Shown: positions 6,867 to 11,324 of the stretch, one piece after another
Numbering within the stretch: position 1 is the first letter of the stretch
Layout: every line of letters begins with the position of its first letter
Source: Gammaproteobacteria bacterium
GTDB lineage: Bacteria; Pseudomonadota; Gammaproteobacteria; Steroidobacterales; Steroidobacteraceae
Assembly (NCBI GenBank): GCA_030830595.1
Contig: JAURMS010000191.1
Location: 1-11,324, forward strand
Reading direction: 5' to 3'
DNA length: 11,324 bases
The notes under the pieces: generated by a model
Databases searched by the model: none
Told to the model about the DNA's origin: nothing
What the model saw: only the letters and a program-made list of their open reading frames with translations
Translations under genes and position numbers: made by a program

Positions 6867-6886
6867 CGGGTCAAACGTTACAGCGT

Positions 6887-6901
6887 GCCGCTCAGCGCGG
6901 C
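6887..6901 (-). terminator. Weak hairpin after the SDR gene
   Basis: Minus strand GCCGC, loop GCTGA, GCGGC: a 5-bp GC-rich stem beginning 5 bases after the SDR stop. No T-run follows, so it is not a good intrinsic terminator. It may lessen read-through into the riboswitch operon or be incidental. The riboswitch promoter must lie in or near this 40-base gap, unless transcription comes from the SDR gene; CTTGCC-16 bases-TGTAAC is a poor candidate. Confidence 0.25.
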
Positions 6902-6905
6902 AAGG

Positions 6906-7808
6906 TCATCGTTCGCGGACGCGAAAATACTCCGGAATGCCGCCGGGCCAGTCGTCGCCCCACTGTTGTCGGCCTCCGTCCACGGCAAGCAGTTCACCGG
7001 TGATGAACTTGCCGGTCTCGGGCGAGGCCAGGTAGGCCACCGCATTGGCAATGTCATAGGCATCGCCAAAGGCCTTCATGGGGTTGGAGAAGCGGAAGGC
7101 CTCTGCAGCCTCTCGCGGATAGACGTTCAGGCCCTCGGTGGCAACGGAGCCAGGCGCCACGCAATTGACCCGAATTCCGAGCGGGGCCCATTCGGTGGAC
7201 ACCGACTTGCTGAGATAGATGACGCCCGCCCGTGCGGCACAGGTGTGGGCCACCTGCGGCATGCCGCGGCTGACCACGGCCACGATGTTGACGATGGAAC
7301 CCGGCAGCCCGCGGTCGCGCCACTGACGGGCCGCAGCCTGCATCATGTACCAGGTGCCGTTCAGGTTGGTGTCGATGACCGCATTCCACCCCTTCACGGA
7401 GTAGTCCAGCGCGGCCTGGGGGAACTGACCACCGCCGTTATTGACCAGGACGTCGAGCCGACCGAAGCGCTCCCAGGTCTCCGCCACCAGCGAGTCCACC
7501 TGCTCGGGATCACGGATGGTCATGGGCCGCACCCCGACCTCCTTGCCGAGCCTTTGCTTGATGCCGTCTGCGGTTTCCCGGAGCTTATCCTCGCGGCGTC
7601 CACAGATCATCACCTGGGCACCGAGGCGCGTCATCAGGTAGGCCATGGCCCGACCCATGCCGCTGCCGCCACCTGAGACCAGGAACACCTGGCCGGCGAA
7701 CAGGTCTTCCCGGAACGAGAGGGGGTGGCTGGCGAGTTCGTCATCGTCGAGCCCCCAGTGCTTGGGCGGGTCGAGCGGGCGACGCGGCGCTGCGGGCTTG
7801 GCGTTCAT
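6906..7808 (-). CDS. SDR-family oxidoreductase, PECR/DECR (enoyl-CoA reductase) type, 300 aa
   Basis: A Rossmann-fold NAD(P)H oxidoreductase. Coenzyme loop SGGGSGMG (45-52), CGRRED (69-74), NNGGGQF (123-129), DTNLNGTWYM (146-155), then HTCAARAGVIYLSKS (188-202) and RVNCVAPG (213-220). In classical SDRs the last block would read YxxxK; here tyrosine and lysine are replaced by Thr189 and Arg193. NNGGGQF together with H-x-x-AARAGV is, as I recall, the pattern of peroxisomal trans-2-enoyl-CoA reductase (PECR), so reduction of a 2-enoyl-CoA with NADPH is the best guess. An N-terminal extension of about 35 residues precedes the fold. ATG at 7808 is preferred: a longer in-frame start at 7946 would cross the intergenic promoter and palindrome. 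A divergent acyl-CoA synthetase gene and the shared operator suggest a common acyl-CoA pathway. Confidence 0.82.
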   Translation of the reverse strand: MNAKPAAPRRPLDPPKHWGLDDDELASHPLSFREDLFAGQVFLVSGGGSGMGRAMAYLMTRLGAQVMICGRREDKLRETADGIKQRLGKEVGVRPMTIRDPEQVDSLVAETWERFGRLDVLVNNGGGQFPQAALDYSVKGWNAVIDTNLNGTWYMMQAAARQWRDRGLPGSIVNIVAVVSRGMPQVAHTCAARAGVIYLSKSVSTEWAPLGIRVNCVAPGSVATEGLNVYPREAAEAFRFSNPMKAFGDAYDIANAVAYLASPETGKFITGELLAVDGGRQQWGDDWPGGIPEYFRVRER

Positions 7809-7836
7809 GCGTTTTCCGGGCAAATTTGGAGGCCGG

Positions 7837-7866
7837 AGTATACGTTCGCCGGCAGCCAAAAATAAA
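7837..7866 (-). promoter_or_regulatory. Candidate sigma70 promoter of the SDR gene
   Basis: Minus strand TTTATT (7866-7861), 18-base spacer, TATACT (7842-7837). Transcription would begin near 7830, leaving a leader of about 22 bases before the ATG at 7808, much like the arrangement before E1 alpha. The -35 is part of the left arm of the palindrome at 7860-7885. Confidence 0.45.
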
Positions 7867-7885
7867 CAGGACTGACTGTTTATTT
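7860..7885. promoter_or_regulatory. Candidate operator between divergent SDR and acyl-CoA synthetase genes (26-bp palindrome)
   Basis: Perfect 10-bp inverted repeat AAATAAACAG / CTGTTTATTT around a 6-base centre GACTGA. Its 18-bp core AAACAGGACTGACTGTTT (7864-7881) matches the palindrome before E1 alpha (3091-3108) at 14 of 18 positions. Both arms contain the TTTATT used as candidate -35 elements on each strand, so one bound repressor would shut both divergent genes. Confidence 0.65.
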
Positions 7886-7907
7886 CACCTGACGAGAGGT
7901 GTACCGT
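7879..7907 (+). promoter_or_regulatory. Candidate promoter of the acyl-CoA synthetase operon
   Basis: Plus strand TTTATT (7879-7884), 17-base spacer, TACCGT (7902-7907); the -10 is weak. It would give a leader of about 30 bases to the ATG at 7945. The -35 overlaps the right arm of the palindrome. Confidence 0.3.
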
Positions 7908-7944
7908 TATCCGAGGATCCAGTTTCAGCGCCCAGGGGGTGGTC

Positions 7945-9663
7945 ATGTCCAGTGCAACGCAAGCGGGTAGATCCGAATCACCTACGGTGCCCTTCGAGAG
8001 CTACGCCGGAGAAGACCTGACCCGTCTCCGGATCGCGGCCACCACGATGGGGGACCTGCTCCTGACTGCCGCCGACCGCGATCCAGACAAGCTCGCGCTG
8101 GTTTTCCCCGAGCGCAGTTATACCTACGCGCAACTCGCGGCCTGTGCGCTGCGCCGGGCACGCAGCCTGCAGGCGCTCGGGGTCAAGCCGCGCGATCACG
8201 TGGGCATCCTCATGCACACCTGTGGCGAGTTCGTTGAGCTCTATTTCGCCATCGCCATGTGCGGCGCGGTCATCGTGCCGATCAACGCCCGCTATCGCTC
8301 GGCGGAAATCGGCTACGTGGTGGAGAACGCCGACCTGGTGACCGTGATCACCACGGACGCCATCGCCGAACAGGTCAATTTTGTGGAGCGCCTGGAAGCC
8401 GCCCTGCCCGACCTGGCCGGTCAGGCAGAGCCCCGCAACATCCGCGTCGCCGCCGCCCCAAGGCTGCGCAACGTGGTGCTGTTCGGTGCAACCACTCGCC
8501 CCGGCTTCGTGAGCGAGGCGGACTTCATGGCCGCGGGCGAGGCGATACCGGAACTGTCGGTGCACGAGACACGCCTGCGGGTACGCCTGCGGGACACGGC
8601 CCTCATGCTCTACACCTCGGGCACCACCGCCAATCCGAAAGGCTGTCTCATCACTCACGAGGCGCAGGTTCGTAACTCCATCGCCCTCGGGCGTCACCGC
8701 TACCGCCTGACCCATCGTGATTCACTGTGGTCCCCGCTGCCCATGTTCCATATCGCGGCGGTGCTGCCGATGCTGGCGATCTTCGACGTGGGTGGCACCT
8801 ACCTGACGATGGGTTATTTCGACCCGGGCGTGGCGCTGGAGATGCTCGAGAAATACGAGGTCACCGCCACCTACCCGAGCTTCGTCACCATCATGCAGGG
8901 GCTGATCTACCATCCCGATTTCCCCAAGCGGAACCTGTCGACGATCCGCCTGATGAATTCCAACTTTGCTGTGCAACCGCCGGGCGTGGCCGAGCCGATC
9001 ATGAAGGCCATGCCGGACGCCATCCAGGTGGGCAGCTTCGGCATGACCGAAGCATCAGGCACGGTCACCACCGGCTCGCCGGACGAACCGGAAAGCCAGC
9101 GCATCACGCGGCTCGGTCGGCCGCTGCCGGGACTGGAGGTCCGCATCATCGACCCGGAAAGCGGCGCCGAGGTGCCGTTGGGTGGACGCGGCGAGGTGCT
9201 GGTCCGCGGCTACAGCCTGTTCGACGGCTACTACCGCGATGCGGAAAAAACCGCCCAGGCGCTCGACCCCCAGGGCTGGTTCCACACGGGTGACATCGGC
9301 TCGCTGGATGCCAACGGCACGATCATGTTCCACGGCCGCTTCAAGGACATGCTCAAGGTCGGTGGAGAGAACGTGGCCGCCGCAGAGATCGAGTCTCACC
9401 TGCAGGCGCATCCGGCGGTCAAGCTCGCCCAGGTGGTCGGCCTGCCGGATGCCAAGTACGTGGAAGTACCGGCCGCATTCGTCGAGCTCCAACCCGGCCA
9501 GCAGGCCACCGCCGAGGAATTGATTGCCCACTGCCGTCAGGGCATCGCCAGTTTCAAGGTGCCGCGGCACATCCGCTTCGTCACGGAGTGGCCAATGTCC
9601 TCCAGCAAGATCCAGAAATTCCGCCTGCGTACCCAATTGGTGGCCGAACTCGGCCTCGACTGA
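7945..9663 (+). CDS. AMP-forming acyl-CoA synthetase (ANL superfamily), 572 aa
   Basis: Activates a carboxylic acid to its CoA thioester through an acyl-AMP. The P-loop-like A3 motif LYTSGTTANPKG is at 222-233. Other motifs are FGMTEASG (A5, Phe in place of the usual Tyr), GWFHTGDIG (A7), GRFKDMLKVGGENV (A8/hinge) and the C-terminal SSKIQKFRLR, with Lys555 the expected adenylation lysine. The A10 motif reads PMSSSKIQK, so the glycine of the common GK-x-x-K form is missing. Overall it resembles medium/long-chain or crotonobetaine/cyclohexanecarboxylate-type CoA ligases; the acid substrate is unknown. ATG at 7945 is chosen because AGGGGG lies 5 bases upstream; a GTG at 7939 lies within that SD. 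It is first gene of an operon that continues through the ABM, VOC and cytochrome c-PQQ genes and diverges from the SDR gene. Confidence 0.93.
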   Translation: MSSATQAGRSESPTVPFESYAGEDLTRLRIAATTMGDLLLTAADRDPDKLALVFPERSYTYAQLAACALRRARSLQALGVKPRDHVGILMHTCGEFVELYFAIAMCGAVIVPINARYRSAEIGYVVENADLVTVITTDAIAEQVNFVERLEAALPDLAGQAEPRNIRVAAAPRLRNVVLFGATTRPGFVSEADFMAAGEAIPELSVHETRLRVRLRDTALMLYTSGTTANPKGCLITHEAQVRNSIALGRHRYRLTHRDSLWSPLPMFHIAAVLPMLAIFDVGGTYLTMGYFDPGVALEMLEKYEVTATYPSFVTIMQGLIYHPDFPKRNLSTIRLMNSNFAVQPPGVAEPIMKAMPDAIQVGSFGMTEASGTVTTGSPDEPESQRITRLGRPLPGLEVRIIDPESGAEVPLGGRGEVLVRGYSLFDGYYRDAEKTAQALDPQGWFHTGDIGSLDANGTIMFHGRFKDMLKVGGENVAAAEIESHLQAHPAVKLAQVVGLPDAKYVEVPAAFVELQPGQQATAEELIAHCRQGIASFKVPRHIRFVTEWPMSSSKIQKFRLRTQLVAELGLD

Positions 9664-9673
9664 GGAGATGACC

Positions 9674-9973
9674 ATGACCGTATTTTTCGCGCTCCTGAAG
9701 GTAAAAGCCGGCAAGGAGGCTGAGTTCGAGAAGCTTCAGCAGGAGTTATCGAAGCTCACTCACGAACAGGAACCCGATACCATCGTCTACGATGTCATCC
9801 GACACCGGGACAAGCCGGGCCTGTACGCCGTCTATGCCCGCTTCAAGGACGAAGCCGCCTTCCAGTATCACCAGACCACACCCTTCCATGACCGACTCGT
9901 ACCGCCGATCGTCGACTGCCTGGACGGTGGCGCCGAGGGCATGACGCTCGACTTCTACGACTGGGTAGGCTGA
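9674..9973 (+). CDS. Second small ABM-fold protein, 99 aa
   Basis: A single ABM domain: MTVFFALLKVKAGKEAEFEKLQQELSKLTHEQEP, with the opening strand and 'KAGKEAEFE' helix typical of the family, then LYAVYARFKDEAAFQYHQTTPFHDRL (about 52-77). A monooxygenase, isomerase or simple binding role is possible. ATG at 9674 is preferred over the ATG at 9668 because GAGGAG (9662-9667) touches the first and lies 6 bases before the second. It begins 10 bases after the ligase stop and is followed 3 bases later by the VOC gene. It differs clearly from the ABM protein at 721-1026 but shares the same size, fold and placement upstream of a PQQ gene. Confidence 0.82.
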   Translation: MTVFFALLKVKAGKEAEFEKLQQELSKLTHEQEPDTIVYDVIRHRDKPGLYAVYARFKDEAAFQYHQTTPFHDRLVPPIVDCLDGGAEGMTLDFYDWVG

Positions 9974-9976
9974 GCC

Positions 9977-10513
9977 ATGGGGGGCACGACCCTGTTCGGG
10001 CCGGTGATGCAGCTCGGCTTCGTAGTGCCTGACCTCGAGGCCGCTGCCCGACATTGGGTCAGCCTCGGTGTGGGACCTTTCTACGTGCTGGATCGCGTGG
10101 AGTTTGCCGAGTGCCATTACCAGCACAAGCCTGTCGACTTTCACATGTCGGTGGCGCTCGCGCAGTGGGGCGCGGTTCAGGTCGAGCTGATCCAGCAGCG
10201 GGATGATGTGCCCACCATCTACACCGACTTCCCGCTGGCCAGGCAGGGGGGCCTGCAACATCTGGGTGTGATGGTTGATTCAGTCGACGATCAACTGAAG
10301 CGCCTCGAACGGGCGGGCATCCGCTCGGTGCAGGCCGGTTCCACCACTGCGGGCACCCGCTTCGCCTACGTGGACACGGATCGCCTGCCCGGCGCCCACC
10401 CGGGCGGCATGATCGAACTCATCGAGAGAAGCCCGGCCATCGAAGCCTATTTCGAGCGCGTGCGCAGGGCTGCGGAAGGATGGGATGGTGCAAGGCCGCT
10501 GCGCGGCCGCTAG
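9977..10513 (+). CDS. VOC-superfamily (glyoxalase/methylmalonyl-CoA epimerase-like) protein, 178 aa
   Basis: Two beta-alpha-beta-beta-beta units of the vicinal oxygen chelate fold. The first runs VMQLGFVVPDLEAAARHWVSLGVGPF (about 10-35) to VQVELIQQ; the second GLQHLGVMVDSVDDQLKRLERAGI to GGMIELIER. Metal-ligand positions known from the epimerase branch are largely present: Gln in ELIQ, His in LQHLGV, Glu in MIELIE. The first ligand, normally His, is Gln (MQLGF). This might mean an altered metal site or a non-metal role. Relatives include epimerases, dioxygenases and lyases, so the reaction is not assigned. It starts 3 bases after the ABM stop, and the cytochrome c-PQQ gene begins 10 bases after its end, which places it inside the operon. 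Confidence 0.82.
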   Translation: MGGTTLFGPVMQLGFVVPDLEAAARHWVSLGVGPFYVLDRVEFAECHYQHKPVDFHMSVALAQWGAVQVELIQQRDDVPTIYTDFPLARQGGLQHLGVMVDSVDDQLKRLERAGIRSVQAGSTTAGTRFAYVDTDRLPGAHPGGMIELIERSPAIEAYFERVRRAAEGWDGARPLRGR

Positions 10514-10523
10514 GAGAATGAAT

Positions 10524-11324
10524 ATGCGTCTGGCTCGATTGGGGATGGCCTGCAAGCTCTTGCTGGTACTGCTGACGGCGCAAGTCCATGCCGCGGCCCC
10601 GGAACAAGACCTCGACGAGATCAAGGCGCGCATGAACGCCGCGCAGGGCGGTGATCCCGAGCAGAGGCCGGGCGCTCCGCTCTACCGCGAGCACTGTGCA
10701 ACCTGCCATGAGGGCCAGGTCCAGAAGGCCCCGACCCACACTTTCCTCAGCATGCTGTCGGCAGACTCCATCCATGCGGCATTGACCGAGGGCATCATGC
10801 AGGGGCAGGCCGCCGGCCTCGACGATCTGCAGAAGAAGCAGGTCGCCGAGTACCTGTCCGGGGAAGCCATGGGCACCGTGAAACCCTCCCCCGCTCCTTT
10901 TTGCGCCGGCGACGCCGCACGCTTCGATCCAGCCCGCCAGCCACGGGTGCGCGGCTGGGGCCAGACGCCGGACAACCGACACTTCATTCCCGGCGACATT
11001 GCCGGTCTGGATGTGGCGGACGTGCCCCGACTGCAACTCAAATGGGCGCTCGCCTATCCCTCCACCGTGAGGGTCCGTTCCAGGCCCACCTTTGCCTACG
11101 GCGCGCTGTACACCGGCAGCCAGGATGGCACGGTCTACGCCCTGGATGAAGACAGCGGGTGTATCCGCTGGACCTTCCGCGCAACGGCCGAGGTCAGGAC
11201 GCCCGTGGTCGTGCAGACGGCGGCCGAGGCCAGCGACGCTGCCCCGCTGGCTTTTTTCGGCGACCTGATCGGCCGGGTCTACGCGGTGAATGCCCTGACC
11301 GGAGAGGAGATCTGGCGGCACAAG
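10524..11324 (+). CDS. Cytochrome c-PQQ beta-propeller fusion protein, N-terminal 267 residues (PVA-dehydrogenase-like layout; 3' end beyond right edge)
   Basis: Residues 1-24 form a signal peptide (KLLLVLLTAQVHAAA). A small cytochrome c domain follows with the heme-binding CATCH at 58-62 and Met92 (EGIMQGQ) as a possible sixth ligand. From about residue 145 the PQQ-type propeller begins: GWGQTPDNRHFIPGDIAGL, LQLKWALAYP, then repeats GTVYALDEDSGCIRW and GRVYAVNALTGEEIW. Heme in front of the propeller is the order found in polyvinyl-alcohol dehydrogenase, whereas classical quinohemoprotein alcohol dehydrogenases carry the heme at the C terminus. The protein should be periplasmic and pass electrons from an oxidised alcohol through its own heme. 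Substrate is unknown, and PQQ binding itself cannot be proved from this part. Start ATG 10524 has AGGAG 7 bases upstream; an ATG at 10518 is too close to it. Confidence 0.88.
   Translation, partial: MRLARLGMACKLLLVLLTAQVHAAAPEQDLDEIKARMNAAQGGDPEQRPGAPLYREHCATCHEGQVQKAPTHTFLSMLSADSIHAALTEGIMQGQAAGLDDLQKKQVAEYLSGEAMGTVKPSPAPFCAGDAARFDPARQPRVRGWGQTPDNRHFIPGDIAGLDVADVPRLQLKWALAYPSTVRVRSRPTFAYGALYTGSQDGTVYALDEDSGCIRWTFRATAEVRTPVVVQTAAEASDAAPLAFFGDLIGRVYAVNALTGEEIWRHK

Noticed and set aside
6906..7946. Longer version of the SDR starting at 7946
   Set aside because: It would cover the palindrome, both promoters and the ligase start; the ATG at 7808 begins the conserved part.
10419..11321. Minus-strand reading frame of 300 codons at the right edge
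   Set aside because: Antisense to the cytochrome c-PQQ gene, whose signal peptide, CATCH site and repeats are clear.

Overview
This window reads as a piece of a high-GC, Gram-negative chromosome, probably a gammaproteobacterium. The Gram-negative call rests on a TonB-dependent outer-membrane receptor and on periplasmic-type PQQ enzymes with signal peptides. The more exact placement is inference. Coding density is very high: genes overlap or sit a few bases apart, and no gene-free stretch reaches 300 bases. I saw no mobile elements, tRNA, rRNA or CRISPR.

Layout. (A) 1-3036, minus strand: a catabolic operon of a 2-oxo-acid/acetoin-type dehydrogenase E1 alpha and E1 beta (both TPP-dependent), a small ABM-fold protein, and a PQQ-dependent dehydrogenase that runs off the left edge. 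(B) 3097-6866, minus strand: a thiamine-salvage operon. It starts with a clear TPP riboswitch (THI box), followed by a TonB-dependent receptor, a small YkoF/MTH1187-type thiamine-binding protein, a PnuT-type (PnuC-family) transporter and a thiamine-kinase-like phosphotransferase. An SD-sequestering hairpin just before the receptor start suggests control of translation by TPP. (C) 6906-7808, minus strand: an SDR of the peroxisomal enoyl-CoA reductase (PECR/DECR) type. (D) 7945-11324, plus strand: a divergent operon of an AMP-forming acyl-CoA synthetase, a second small ABM protein, a VOC-fold protein and a cytochrome c-PQQ fusion that runs off the right edge.

The most interesting unlabelled signal is a pair of matching palindromes, each with an 18-bp core identical at 14 of 18 positions. 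One lies in front of E1 alpha (3088-3111) and the other lies between the divergent SDR and acyl-CoA synthetase genes (7860-7885). Each overlaps a plausible -35 element, which is the expected arrangement for a repressor such as a TetR-type regulator. The regulator itself is not in the window. If correct, arms A, C and D form one regulon that flanks the thiamine-salvage operon.

Working model (inference): PQQ dehydrogenases oxidise an alcohol or diol substrate in the periplasm. Products are activated by the CoA ligase, saturated by the enoyl-CoA reductase-like SDR, and cleaved or oxidatively decarboxylated by the TPP-dependent E1. The riboswitch-controlled salvage genes would supply thiamine for that E1. 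The substrate cannot be read from the sequence.
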